Assembly: GCA_963693365.1 (NCBI GenBank)
Contig: CAVNZM010000006.1
Location: forward strand, 5,952,001 to 6,016,000
Direction: 5' to 3'
Source of the DNA: Amoebidium appalachense
Lineage: Eukaryota > Ichthyosporea
Length of the DNA stretch: 64,000 bases
Part shown: one piece after another, positions 1 through 30,456 of the stretch
Layout: each line of letters opens with the position of its first letter
How positions within the stretch are numbered: the first letter of the stretch is position 1
Position numbers and translations under genes: made by a program
Notes under the pieces: model-generated
Told to the model about the DNA's origin: nothing
The model's database searches: none
Seen by the model: the letters and a program-made list of their open reading frames with translations, nothing else

Positions 1-235
1 GGAACAGGAATAGCCAAACCTAGAAAATCCCCCATATTCTGTTGCATAATTTGATTCGCAGGGATACCACTGTGCGTCAAGTAAATTAAGGGATTTAACA
101 CCGTATCAGGTGCCATTCATCCTTTTCGCTAGATTTCAACACGCCCATTTGATTGGCAGATCTTTTTTAATCCTGCATTCGGATACAGAGTGGCCTGACG
201 CCGAAGCCCGTCTCGTCCCGTGCCTGAGAGACCAT
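1..235. other. Unannotated left edge
   Basis: Unique-looking sequence of balanced composition. I see no convincing exon, although an AG acceptor followed by about 60 open bases exists on the minus strand near 170-230. It may belong to the minus-strand gene whose exons lie at 963-4550. Confidence 0.4.
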
Positions 236-256
236 GAACACCCCAATGTCCATGCC

Positions 257-257
<1 letters not shown>

Positions 258-336
<79 letters not shown>

Positions 337-380
337 GCCTTGTTGCGTGTTGTGCGTGTGTGTGTGTGTGCGTGAGTGAT
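258..380. repeat. (GT)n microsatellite
   Basis: About 75 bp of uninterrupted GT, then imperfect GT. The long Cys-Val and Thr-His reading frames here are translated dinucleotide repeat, not genes. Confidence 0.95.
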
Positions 381-470
381 TTGTTAATGTGTGTACGCAT
401 GCGCGCAATTTTGAGCAAGAGAGGGAAGGAGCGCGTGAGTGAGCAAACTATTGATTGAGTGATTGTGTTC

Positions 471-506
471 CCCCCCCCCCCCCCCCCCCCCCCCCCTCTC
501 TCTCTC
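471..506. repeat. C-tract plus short (TC)n
   Basis: About 26 C followed by TCTCTC. Between 500 and 830 the sequence is GT-leaning and unique, with no gene seen. Confidence 0.8.
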
Positions 507-835
507 TGCAGTGTGTGTGCTTGCGCCTACACGTACTTGCATACAGGACGTGCAATGTGGAGGACATGTGTAAGGGGTTGTGTATGTGTGTGCATGTAGG
601 GGGCGTCCCCGTGCACACGTGCAGGTGTAGCATCGAGAGCAGTCAAAGAGATGGTTGAGGAATGGAGGGAGGGAGAGAAGGTTGGAACGAGAGTATGTGT
701 GTAGGCGTGTAAGCGAGCCTAACAAGTGGGAGTGTCGAGTTCGTGTGTATGGTTGTGCCTGCATTTGCATGTGCCTTTAATACCTATTTTAACTTTCTTT
801 CTCGGGTAACTGTAGGGAGGGTGGGATGCGTGCGC

Positions 836-921
836 CGGGGGGGGGGGGGGGGGGGGAGGAGGGGGGGGGGAGGGGGGGAGGGGGAGGGGGGGGGGGGGGG
901 GGGAAGGGGGGAGGGACGGCC

Positions 922-955
<34 letters not shown>
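836..955. repeat. G-homopolymer tract with A interruptions
   Basis: Roughly 120 bp that is nearly all G on the plus strand. It lies 5' of the minus-strand exon ending at 963 and so falls in what would be an intron (C-rich in the sense of that gene). Confidence 0.9.
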
Positions 956-962
956 TTTTTAC

Positions 963-3900
963 TTTGTTTGTGTGTTGTCTGGTTTCAGCCGCCACAAGCT
1001 GACCGGAGCAAGACACTGTGTTTTTGTCGTCGAGTCATCCCACAAGCTGGAGAGAAAGAAAGGGGGAAAAGGAAGAAAAAAGAAAGAGTTAAAAATGGCG
1101 GAGATTCAGGTTATGGGAGTAGCGGTGGGAGAAAAGGAAACAAAATGAGTGGTATGGTGTACTTGTTCTTTGTGTGTGTTGCATTTATGCAAGCATGCAA
1201 ATGGGTGTGTGTGTATGCTTGCGTGTATGTGCGCGTGCACGCGTGTGTGTTGATATGTGTGTGTGAAGTTGATATATGTGTGTGCAGTTGATATGTGTGT
1301 GTGAAGTTGATATGTGTGTTTGAAGTTGATATGTGTGTGTGCAGTTGATATGTGTGTGTGCAGTTGATATGTGTGTGTGAAGTTGATATGTGTCTGTGAA
1401 GTTGATATGTGTCTGTGCAGTTGATATGTGTGTGTGCAGTTGATATGTGTGTGTGAAGTTGACATGTGTGTGTGAAGTTGATATGTGTGTGTGAAGTTGA
1501 CATGTGTGTGTGAAGTTGATATGTGTGTGTGAAGTTGATATGTGTGTGTGAAGTTGATGTGTGTGTGTGTGAAGTTGATGTGTGTGTGTGTGAAGTTGAT
1601 ATGTGTGTGTGAAGTTGATGTGTGTGTGTGAAGTTGATGTGTGCGTGTGTGAAGTTGATATGTGTGTGTGTGAAGTTGATATGTGTGTGTGAAGTTGATA
1701 TGTGTGTGTGAAGTTGATGTGTGTGCGTGAAGTTGATATATGTGTGTGAAGTTGACATGTGTGTGTGAGGCGCGTGCACCTGTGTGTTTGTCTTATGCTT
1801 GTGTGTTCCGTTATCTTCTCTCTTCCCATATCCCTCCGGCTCTCTCTCTGCCAAGCAACCGGCACCCCCTCTCCCTACTCCCCTCCCCTTCCCACACCCA
1901 CACCCACACCCACACACAAACCTCCACACCAACCTACAGTTACGTGTGCCCACCCACCCACCAATCACAACCAGACCCGTCCCCCTCCCCCCCCCTCCCC
2001 CCTCCCCCCCTCCCCCCCTCCCCCTCCCCTCCCCCCCCCCCCCCCCCAAAAAAAAAAAAAAACCAAAAAAAAAACACCAAAAAACCACACCCGTCCTCCC
2101 TCCGAACAACCGCACCCTCAGATCCACACACCCACCCACCACGATCTCAATTTCCCATAACAATGACACCCGCATACATACACGAGCATTTCCCCCTCTC
2201 TCCCCACCAACCCACACCAGCCTCCCCCTCCCTCCCACTCCTCCTCCCATCCCCCCCCCCCCCCTCCCCCCCCCCCCCCCCCCCCCCCAAACACACACAC
2301 AGACATACACTCACTTTTGTGCGGGGATAGCCTGTCCCACGAGGTCTGCACGGACACAGCGCACATCCTTAAAGTGAGCACAAGTAGCTGGATCCTCAGT
2401 GTCCCTGTCTGCCCAAAAAAGGATATGATTTAAATAGGCCGAGCAATTAAAGATCACACCAAATAAGTGAGATCCATAAAGGGTTCAATGATTAAAAACC
2501 CCGGGCTTCCCAAAAAGGAAATGATATAAATAGAATAAACAGTTAGGGAGCACATTAAATAGGAGGATTCTATTTCAGATTCTAGTCTGCGGATGCCCCA
2601 AAAAGGAATCATATAAATAAAGGCCAAATAGAAGTTACACGAAATAAAGTAATCTATTTTAGGAGAGACGCCCAAGTCTTACGGCTACAGCCAGGAAGCA
2701 AGCAGATCATATGATCAATCAACTAGCCATTCGATTTTTTTTTGGAAGGGGAGGGGGGGGGGGGGGGGGAGCGAGGGGAGACAGGGGCATTATTGGTTAC
2801 CTCCGGGCCAAACAGACATTGTACATGCACGTGCAAATTATATGTGCACCTGTATGTGCACGTGGGTATAGGTGTGTGTACGTGTGCTTGCATGACGTGC
2901 ATGTGTGTGTACGTGTGCTTGCATTACAAGCATGTGTGTGTACGTGTCCTTGCAACGTGTATGTGTGTGTACGTGAACTTGCAACGACAATGTGTGTGTA
3001 GGTGTGCTTGCATTGCGTATATTAAAGTATTACAGTGCGTGTGCGTACGTGTGCTTGCAACGTGAATGTGTGTGTATGTGTGCTTGCAACAGAGCGTGGA
3101 CGTGTGTGTACGTGTGCTTGCACGTGAATGTTTATGTGCGTGCAAGTGCAATGGTGTGGGTATGGGTGTGCGTACGTAAGCTTCCAACGGTGCGTGGATG
3201 TGTGTACGTGCGTTTGCATTGGTGCGTTCACGTACGTGTATGCTTGCCTGTGTACCACAACACCTCACCCACGTGCAATTTTATGTTGCTGCCAAAAAAG
3301 GAAATACAACACCAAGAAACCGGCGCACTCACTTATAAGATGGGTATTTGCAGCCACGTCACCGACAGACACGTAGCCCTCGGGGGGTATTGGTCGGAAT
3401 AGCCATACGCTGAAATGAACCCACATATTAGTTATCTCCCCGCTGTTATATCTCGGCATCTGGATTTTTTTCCTTCTTTGATATCTTCATCTCTGCATTC
3501 TTTTCTTTTCCTGATTTGATTTCTTCATCTCTGCATATGCAATTTTCTATTTTTTTCTGCTTGTGATTTCGTTATCGTTTTCTACGAGACAATACTTCTG
3601 CAGTTTACGTTTCTATTCCTTATTATTATTATTATTATCATTGTTGTTGTTGTTCTTCTTACCTCAATATTCTTTGTCATACCTGCTGTTCTCAGGTTTT
3701 CAGCAAGCAATTTCACTTTTTCTGTTCACAGTCTCATTTTCCGCGTAAATTCTCCTCCCTCTGATATATTCAAGACTACTTCTTCCCTACCATCAACCCC
3801 CCCCCCCCCAAAAAAAATAAAAAAAAATAAAAAATAAAAAATAAAATAAAATAAAAATAAAATAAAATAAAAATAAGAAATACGAAATAAATTAGAAATA

Positions 3901-4109
3901 AAATGAAATATAATTAACGGAGAATGAAAATCGTCATTATCATACTCCCCAGTCTTCTTCGGTCAGGTTATGGGTACAGCTTAAAAGCACGAGGCAGCTC
4001 AGACGTGTAGGGGGGGATGGTGGCATCTTGGTGTGTGTGTGGGGGTGCGTGTGTGCGTGCATGCGTTTTGTGTGCGTGCGTGCGTGCGTGCGCGCGCGTG
4101 TGTTTGTGT

Positions 4110-4156
<47 letters not shown>

Positions 4157-4550
4157 CCCCCCCCCCCATCTCCCTCTCCCTATCTCTCCCTCTCTCTCTC
4201 TTCCCTCTCCCTCTCTCTCCTCCTCCCCTCCCCCCCTCCCTCCCTCCCTTCCTTCCCTCCCCACCTCCCTCCCTCTCTCCGCGAATGTATGTGTGTCTGT
4301 GCGTGTTTATGATGTATGTAGGTATGTATGTATGTGTGTGTGTGTGTGTGTGTGGAGTCAAGTATGTACACATACTCCATCTTTGCGCCGCTACCCCTAT
4401 CCCTCCACAACCTCTGAAACCCCACCGGGTGTGCAAGCACATCCCCATGCCCATCTGCCGTGTAGCCCTCACCCACCCTTGCCACCAACAGACATTCACT
4501 GTTGTCGGGGTAGGGCGGGTTTTGGCCTCCGTAGCTCCGTGCATAGTGTC
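963..4550 (-). CDS. Partial gene, VPS62/DUF946-like motif (scattered exons)
   Basis: Four candidate minus-strand exons with AG acceptors and GT donors: 4477-4550, 3333-3409, 2315-2345 and 963-998. The second reads VWLFRPIPPEGYVSVGDVA, a close match to the 'WRPxPPxGYxxxGDV' signature shared by VPS62/DUF946 proteins and similar segments of VPS13-type lipid-transfer proteins. Phases of the last three agree (phase 1 into 2315-2345, phase 2 into 963-998, which reads LWRLKPDNTQT). The first (HYARSYGGQNPPYPDNSECL) does not join 3333-3409 in phase, so an exon is missing or it belongs elsewhere. Role by family: membrane or vacuolar traffic; I cannot be more specific. The terminal exons are not seen. 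Introns are filled with minisatellites. The motif exon is the firmest part; the others are tentative. Confidence 0.42.
1249..1770. repeat. Minisatellite, about 19-21 bp unit (GTGTGTGTGAAGTTGATAT)
   Basis: About 26 head-to-tail units differing by AAG/CAG, GATAT/GACAT/GATGT and GT-run length. A derived form of the neighbouring GT repeat with an inserted AAGTTGATA word. It sits between the exons at 2315-2345 and 963-998. No gene. Confidence 0.95.
1860..2300. repeat. C-rich low-complexity block with (C)n(A)n junction
   Basis: Runs of C and CCCTCC, with a C-tract at about 2030-2047 followed directly by an A-tract to about 2062, then more C-tracts to 2288. Proline-rich frames across it are compositional. 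No gene. Confidence 0.85.
2411..2665. repeat. Three degenerate tandem copies of a 85-95 bp A-rich repeat
   Basis: Copies start near 2413, 2509 and 2595, each with CCCAAAAA(A)GGA followed by ATATAAATA-like and CAAATAA-like words. Divergence is substantial. A further CCAAAAAAGGAAATA lies at 3293. Function unknown. Confidence 0.6.
2815..3260. repeat. Minisatellite, about 28-34 bp unit around TGTGTACGTGTGCTTGCA
   Basis: At least 12 degenerate units of TGTGTGTACGTGTGCTTGCA plus 8-14 variable bases. No coding signal. Confidence 0.8.
3430..3960. other. AT-rich spacer with (ATT)n and AAAAT-type simple repeats
   Basis: T-rich to 3780, including short ATT and TTG runs, then a C-tract (3798-3810) leading into A-rich AAAAT/AAAATA repeats to about 3915. 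No gene seen. Confidence 0.6.
4110..4275. repeat. (TC)n and CCCTCC block
   Basis: About 40 bp of TC dinucleotide, a C-tract, then CCTCCC repeats. A short GT run follows at 4336-4354. Confidence 0.9.
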
Positions 4551-4569
4551 CTAAAACAAACTGAAAAAT

Positions 4570-4984
4570 TGGGGGGGGAGGTGGTGGTGGTGGTGGGGGG
4601 GGGGGGGGGGAGAGGGGGTGGGGGGACGGGATGGGGGGCAGGGGGGAAGGGGGGGAGAGGGGAGAAAGGGCCGGGGGGGGGGGGGGGGGGGGGAGGGGGG
4701 AGGAGAGAGTTGGTTATCATGGGGGTTGGGGAGGAGGAGAGAAGGGAGGGGTGTTGGGAGGAGCTTAGAGTTTGGGTGGGGATGGGGGTGGGGGGGGGGG
4801 GGGGGATGGGTTGGGAAGACGGCGGATTTTTTTTTGGTTGGGGGGGGGGGGGGGGGGAGGGGAGGGGGGGGGGGGAGGGGAGGGGGAGGGGGGGGGGGAG
4901 GGGAAGGGGGGGGGGGGGGGGGGGAGGGGAGGGGGAGAAGGAGGAAGGGAGGGGAGCAAAGGGGGGGGGGGGGGGGGGGGGGAT
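4570..4984. repeat. G-rich low-complexity block
   Basis: More than 400 bp of G-tracts with A and T interruptions on plus. It lies just downstream of the proposed end of the RhoGEF gene. No gene. Confidence 0.9.
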
Positions 4985-4988
4985 TGGG

Positions 4989-24413
<19,425 letters not shown>

Positions 24414-25010
24414 GGTAATGTTCTCTTTATTGCAGTAGTGTGGGAATTGGGGTGCCTAAGATTAGAACAGTAATCGTGAGGGAGATGGGATTGATGGAAT
24501 GAACGGGACTGCAGTCTACGCAGCAGTAGACCACAGCAAATAGTTAGTGAGCTTGGGCCTAATAATAAGACCTAGAGAGTCGTTCAAAGTTCTTGTTGCG
24601 AAGCCTGTTTTCTTGTTCTCTTCTGTGTTGCCGTCAGAGGCAGCTTCGGATGGAAAGGAATGTGGATGATGCTCTTATACCGCGTGCTGATTGGTTGTTG
24701 TCTGAGCCACATAACCGTATTTGGTTTATCTTGATGGAATTTTTTTTAGTCGCTCCGGCGGGGAGCTCAGTCACGGCCCTCTGAAAAAAGAGGGCCGTGG
24801 CTCAGTGCTCATTACAGTACAAAAATAGCTTTCCGACGCCCACAACAAAACTTTCCACTTGGAAAGTGTTACTTGTATACACTCTCTCCCACCTCTCTCT
24901 CCTGAGTGTTTTGTTTTGTTCTTCCTCTCGGGGTTTTGGAGCTAGCAATAGCTTTGTGGTAGAATTCAACACTTGAGTTGTTTGCTACCGCAGGTGTACG
25001 CGTGCAATGC
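24414..25010. promoter_or_regulatory. Probable promoter/5' region of the RhoGEF gene
   Basis: Unique, tract-free sequence upstream (minus direction) of the start ATG at 24413. Contains the hairpin at 24763-24810 and short inverted ACACTTTCC/GGAAAGTGT words near 24850. No TATA box I would trust. Assignment is positional. Confidence 0.4.
24763..24810. repeat. Perfect hairpin CACGGCCCTCT / AGAGGGCCGTG, imperfectly extended
   Basis: 11-bp perfect stem (24772-24782 and 24789-24799) with a GAAAAA loop. It extends imperfectly outward (GAGCTCAGT... against ...GGCTCAGTGCTC). The left arm plus loop recurs at 35644-35661, again a few hundred bases upstream of a minus-strand start. Confidence 0.85.
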
Positions 25011-26200
25011 TCCATTCCTTCTTCAAATTACACAAGTGGTCAATCAAACGATCTACCACTATGTTGTTGATGGATAGGGTCACAATCACCCGTGCTTCAA
25101 AACATGAAGCAAGATCTCTTCAAGCTTTGTGCAATATTCAAACTAGACCATTAACAACTATGGCTTCACGAAATCTAGTTTATTCCCGCTCCATCTTCTT
25201 CTCTTCTTCTATATTCATTTTTTCATGATGCGGTAACGTGCCGTGGTATAGTGCACTAGCACTTGTTTCACCATGGAACCATCGCAGGAGCCACTTCGGC
25301 TTTTACAGTGGCATGCAATATAACTCTGCCTCGTGATGATGCTCAATAAGAGAGCATCATTGTTTTCATTGTCAGTGGAAGGATTGTGGCTACTTTTCGA
25401 TTGTGTAAATGCTTGCCTCAGCACTTAGCTTTTGGCAACATCTATCACGTACCATCACACGCTTGTCATGTCGACGTTTGACATGCCGGCAATGCAGGTT
25501 GGGTTGCTTTCCGCGTGTGTTGTGCTCCCGAGAATGTCTTTAGCATCCCGACGTCCGTTCCACGATTTGTCCACGACTGGGGTAATGGATTCGTGGCCAT
25601 GCTTGACACCAACTTTCACCTTTTGTTGTGGCAAGTAGTGGCATGGGATGAAAAGCACTTTGGATATCATCGTGTTTTCGCATTGTCTGCTGTACATGTG
25701 CACGTGTCGCTATGAGTATTTAGCCGGCTCGTAATGTGCGTTGTCATCATGATCTGTCACGTGCAATGACACTCTTGTCATGTCGACACTTGAAGTTTCG
25801 GCACAGCCGGTTGGGTTGCTCTCCTCGTGGTGAATTTCTGACGTGTTGAGTCCACGAATATTAATAAGCAACCAAACCTTCGAACGGTTTTCTATATACA
25901 AATGATGGGACCAAAAGCACTCCTTTTTGCCCCAATACGTGGCTTTCTGGCTTCGAAATGAACACAACGTGGTTACAGCGTTCACGTGAAGTATTTGGTT
26001 GGGTGCTTTCGTTGAGGATAAACAGGAGAAAATCCAGAAACAGGGACATTACAAGACACAAAGTCCATGAGTATTGAAAGTGGACAAACAAACAGTTCTC
26101 TCGCCAATAACCTCTTTCTTAACGTCGGGCAACACATAAAAATCCTGCGTGTAATAGCTCTAGTTTGCTCAAAAACAAGGGGTATCTGCAAGTTCAAGAA
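25011..26200. other. Spacer with a diverged 60-bp direct repeat
   Basis: No gene recognised. Two related stretches, 25450-25512 and 25765-25823, share CTTGTCATGTCGAC and GGTTGGGTTGCT. Minus-strand frames across both read similar peptides (ESNPT...SNVDMT / ESNPT...SSVDMT), so a decayed repeat or coding remnant is possible. Confidence 0.45.
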
Positions 26201-26201
26201 A

Positions 26202-27837
26202 ATGAGAAACAACGTCCAGGGATCATCTGGTAGCCTTTTGGCCGCCACTTTCCGTGCCCTCCTTCTCGCTCTCATCGGTAATTGTACCCCTTCCCCCCCC
26301 CCCCCCCCCCCCCCCCGCTCCTGCCCCTGCGCGGGGTCAAACCAGGCTCCTCCCAAAATGAAAACAGGCACGCATGCGGGCAGGCACGTGCGTACGCACA
26401 CACGTACATGCATGGGGGCACACAACGGTGGCACACACAACAGGTAACATGTAGGCACACACAAGCAAGTACACAGACGGACGCATATACACACATGTGC
26501 ACACATGCCACATGCACACACACACGCACAGACAGACAAGCGCGCGCACGCGCGACTCAGTGAATCTCGATTATATTTGATGTTAGAGTCCTAACCCCTG
26601 CACTTCTGGCATTCTTCCTTTTAATTACAATCGTCTCCTCCTCCTTCCCTTCCCCCCTCCCTCCAGCCCCTCACCCTTTTCCAATCCCGCCTTCCCCCCT
26701 CCCCCCCCCCCCCCCCTTCCTCCCCCTTCCCCCTCTCTCCCCCCCCTTCCTTCACCCGCCATCAACAACCTTCACCTTAAACCATCACTCTCCTTCCCTC
26801 CTCCCTCTCCCCCCCCCCCTTTTTCCCACACACTCTCACACACAAAACAATATCACCCCAGTAACCCTCCCCCCCTCCCCCCTCCCCCTCCCCCCCCCCC
26901 CCAAAAAAAAAAACAAAAAAAAAAAACCGGAATCACAAACACACACCCACAACATTACCACCCCCTTGCAGGCTGCACCTTTGCCGATGGGGAGAATGTG
27001 TGCTACTACAGTTCATCTACGTGTACGGGCCAGGCAACGTGTGTGGAGGCAGTCCCAAACAGCGGACAGTGTGGCAGTGCTGCTTTCGGATCATACGGAA
27101 TGTTGAACGAGGTAGGGGCATAAGGATACGATGAACACTTTAGTGGTTTAAGTGGTTGAATAAGAGTTTAAAGATGATCGTAACCTCTTCGGGCCGGCCT
27201 AATTGATTTGGTTAGCAGCCGGCCGGTTCTAAACAGTTCTAAACAACTCTATTGCGGCTCTAAATCCATAGAAAAGGCTCAAATAAATTGTAAACATCGA
27301 CACGTGTATGTCTTCCCTACATACGTTTCTAAGTTGGTTTGGGGGAAATGTTTTCGTTTCTTAGACTTTTGTATCTGTTCTGTGTTTATGAAGTGACTGT
27401 CTAGGGAAATTTGCCGGTATGCCTGAGGTTAACTATAAGTATAACATATCGGTGGAAGAACTGGCAGTAATATTGGCAACATGGTTATGTGTTTGTTGGC
27501 CCCTGCTTCAAGGTAGGTACAAAAGGAGTGAATGTAAGGTTGCTTCTAGTATGCACAATCGTATACCGTATTCCTTTCTTTTCCCCCATATGATGGGCTC
27601 TGCTCGACGTTTTTTTTTTTTTTTTTTTTTTTAAGTTTGGGGGGGGGGAGGGGAGTTTGGGGGGGGAAGGGGGGGGGGGGGGGGGGGTTCTGGTTTCAAA
27701 TGCATTTTGATGACGGTTTTACTTGTGTTTTGTCTTCTGATGTCTCATTATTCCATCCTTCTTTTGCATACATCTCCCCTCCCCGGCCCTAATCCTCCCC
27801 TCCCCCCCCCCCCCCGGTCATTTTCCGCCTCCTCCCC

Positions 27838-27872
<35 letters not shown>

Positions 27873-29226
27873 ACCCCGAAACGTTTTTTTCTATGAACCC
27901 TTGTCCTTCACACAGAACGGGTCTGGCTACATGGCCGACATCTACAGTGATCGGTCATGCAGCAAGCACCTTGTGTCCCTGCAGCTCTACAAGAACAAGT
28001 GTGTGCCCGTTATGCTGCCGGCTATAGGCAACATATACGTGCAGGTCCACGCAAGTAAGTGCGCGGATGAACCCCGCTTAAACACAGGCACATGCGCATA
28101 CATACCACACATACATGCAAAGCAGTAAGCACACTGATAATAAAACCGTTTTAAACACACGCACATACGCACACGTGCCACACACACATGCGCATAGGAC
28201 AGATGCACGCATGCATGCGTGGGCGCACACACGCACAGACACACACGTGCGTGCAGGTCCATATAAGTAACCGCACGAACATCGTATTGAATTCGGCTAA
28301 ACACATACCCATAAGCACACATAACACATACACACATACTTCTGAGAGCACATATACACTCATGCACGGATGGATGCACGCACATAGACACACACGTGCC
28401 TGCAAGTCCATGCAATTAAGCGCACTACAAGCACCCTTGAACACACACACCCTCACTCACTCAGGGTCACCCGCAAGTTATATATATTCATATATTCATA
28501 TATATTCATATATATTCATATATATTTACACCATATATTTAAATATATTTACATATATCATATATATTCATATATATTTACATATATCTACATATAGCCC
28601 GGAATATCTCGTACATGGCAGAAAAAGTTGGGAATAATGGGATATATATGCAAATAACGTTCACAGTGGCACAGGCTGTGCCACTCGATCACGATATGAG
28701 ATCAGAGCAGACTCGGCGCCCGGATCAAATAATGATTACGCATCTGATGTTTGATTGGTCCGGATGTGTGTGGCACAGGCTGTGCCACTCTGGGATCACG
28801 GCCACGATAGAGATGAGAGCGCGCGGATCAGAATGATTACGTATCTGATGTTTGATTGGTCCGGTATTGAACGTGTACGGTGTGTGGCACAGGCTGTGCC
28901 ATTCTCGACCACGTATACATATATTCATATATATTCATATATATTTATATAATATTCATATATATTTACATATATTTGTATATATTCGTATATATTCGAA
29001 TATATTTACCGGTTGTGGGTGACCCCTCACTCAACTCTCTCTTTCACCCATGCACAGAAACACATACATGCATAATATGCACATACCCTATGGCGAGCAC
29101 TCATGTACGTCGCCCTCCCTCAGGCTGGTCCTAGTGCTATGTTTCCGCACATACACAAGGGGGTGTCCCCAGGCGCACAAACACAAACACACACCTTTTT
29201 ATCACCTATCATCTTTTTTTTTTTTT

Positions 29227-29268
<42 letters not shown>

Positions 29269-29650
29269 GGGGGGGGCATCGAGTGAGTACTGTATATATG
29301 TGTAAATGAAGGGATATTGGGAACTGGAAGAGGGGGGGGGGGGGGGGGGTTTGAGTGATTATCAATGTGTAAGTGTGATAAATAGGGAAAATGGATAGCG
29401 GAAGAGGGGGGGAAAAGGGGGGGGGGGGGGGGGGGATGATAGGACGTGTGTATGGTCTGTGTTGTGGCATTGACATGTGTTTTTCCCCCCAGACGGCACG
29501 GGTCCAAGCAGCCAATCGGGTGGACCTTCCGGCCAATCAGCAGCCGTTGCTGCAAGCTCGTCCAATCAGAACCGAGACACGATGGCGGCATTCATGTACA
29601 TTGGCTACTCCCTGTGTGCCTTGGTGTTGATTACTTCAATCGTGGTTTAA
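26202..29650 (+). CDS. Small secreted Cys-containing, probably GPI-anchored protein (4 exons, about 170 aa)
   Basis: Exons 26202-26277, 26972-27111, 27916-28054 and 29493-29650. Donors, acceptors and phases all fit (1, 0, 1). Exon 1 gives a signal peptide starting MRNNVQGSSG with a hydrophobic core (FRALLLALIG). Exon 2 holds six cysteines (GCTFADGENVCYYSS, ..TCTGQATC..), exon 3 two (CSKHLVSLQLYKNKC). Exon 4 is a Gly/Ser/Gln-rich linker followed by a C-terminal hydrophobic segment (FMYIGYSLCALVLITSIVV) ending at TAA. That architecture fits export and GPI anchoring, or a C-terminal membrane anchor. I do not recognise the family. Introns hold C-tracts and an (A)n junction (26882-26926), a T/G-tract block (27611-27688) and a MITE. 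A copy of exon 4 lies at 38213-38330. Confidence 0.75.
26635..26945. repeat. C-rich intron with (C)n(A)n junction
   Basis: CCTCC runs, C about 21, and C about 12 joined to A-rich at 26890-26927. Confidence 0.85.
27610..27690. repeat. T-tract and G-tracts
   Basis: T about 23 then G-tracts with AGTTTGG; in a plus gene, so this is G-rich in sense, an exception to the usual polarity. Confidence 0.85.
27800..27873. repeat. C homopolymer block
   Basis: C about 16 and C about 35, close upstream of exon 27916-28054. Confidence 0.9.
28464..29025. mobile_element. hAT-like MITE, 562 bp, with 8-bp target-site duplication
   Basis: Terminal inverted repeats begin GGGTCACCCGCAAGT (left) and GGGTCACCCACAACC (right, minus strand) and continue into ATATATTC. 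The 8 bases outside each end are CTCACTCA (28456-28463 and 29026-29033). Subterminal regions are ATATTCATATAT repeats. The centre carries three copies of the near-palindrome GTGGCACAGGCTGTGCCAC (28666, 28770, 28884) inside a direct repeat of period about 105-115. No coding capacity. An 8-bp duplication is typical of hAT and P elements. The flank is CTCA-rich, so chance duplication is possible. It sits in the last intron of the secreted-protein gene. Confidence 0.75.
29215..29440. repeat. T/G-tract junction and G-tracts
   Basis: T about 13, GA, then G about 40; two more G-tracts at 29331-29350 and 29416-29435. Confidence 0.9.
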
Positions 29651-29695
29651 TATATCCGCATCTCTTTTTATTATTAGTTTGTTATTTGAGCATGG

Positions 29696-29728
<33 letters not shown>

Positions 29729-30170
29729 TCAGTGTGCCCGCTTGTGCGTTCTCCGGTGCAAAGTCTTAATTTCTCGGGAGACAAATATTGGTCTCTGATG
29801 GAGTCATAGCATGTTTGTATATATTGGTTCTTATTTATAACGTGTCTCACTGTTAGTACTGTTAGTAAAAGCGCTTTTTGAAAAAATAACCCAATTTGCA
29901 GCATATTGATGTTCCGTGCTTGATCTGGTCTCTAATGACACCCGATCGTGCGATTGCAATTCAAACATAATTTTTTGATAGGATTAAGGTCTGTGTCCTT
30001 AGGGTGATTGCGCATGCCCCATCAGCCTGTTTGAACATCATTTGGGATTATATGTATAAACGACAGAATGGCCACATGTGGAACTTTAACGCGTCGGCCC
30101 ACCTTCCCCCATCTTCCCAAACATGTGCACACATGCGGATGTGTTCCGTGCCCGCACTTAAACACACACA
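29651..30170. other. 3' flank of secreted-protein gene
   Basis: Unique sequence with one GT run (29697-29726). No clear AATAAA on plus; no further gene seen. Confidence 0.5.
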
Positions 30171-30171
30171 G

Positions 30172-30259
30172 TGCGCGCGAGCACGCACACAAACACACGC
30201 ACACAAACACACGCACACATGCCCACACTGACACACACACACACAAACACACACGCGCG

Positions 30260-30320
<61 letters not shown>
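30172..30320. repeat. (CA)n array with CACG variants
   Basis: Imperfect to 30260, then about 58 bp pure CA. Confidence 0.95.
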
Positions 30321-30322
<2 letters not shown>

Positions 30323-30456
30323 AAGTATCTAAACACATGGTGGGGCACTGTATTAAAGGCGCGCTCATTTCCCGCTCTCTTTCTCTCAATCTCGTGTTCA
30401 AGTTCTCTTGCGCTCTCCGTAAGTTACCTTTTGAGGTATCAACGTTGTTACAATCC

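Noticed and set aside
24763-24810. Histone-type 3' stem-loop or intrinsic terminator
   Set aside because: The hairpin lies upstream of a gene start rather than at a gene end, and the genome is eukaryotic, so a bacterial-type terminator is not meaningful.
25225-25330. tRNA gene (A-box-like GTGGTATAGTGCACTAGC)
   Set aside because: No cloverleaf could be drawn and no B box lies at the right distance. I found no convincing tRNA or rRNA gene in the window.
28470-29025. AT-rich centromeric or satellite sequence
   Set aside because: The ATATTCATATAT runs are bounded exactly by inverted termini and a target duplication, so they are the subterminal part of a MITE.
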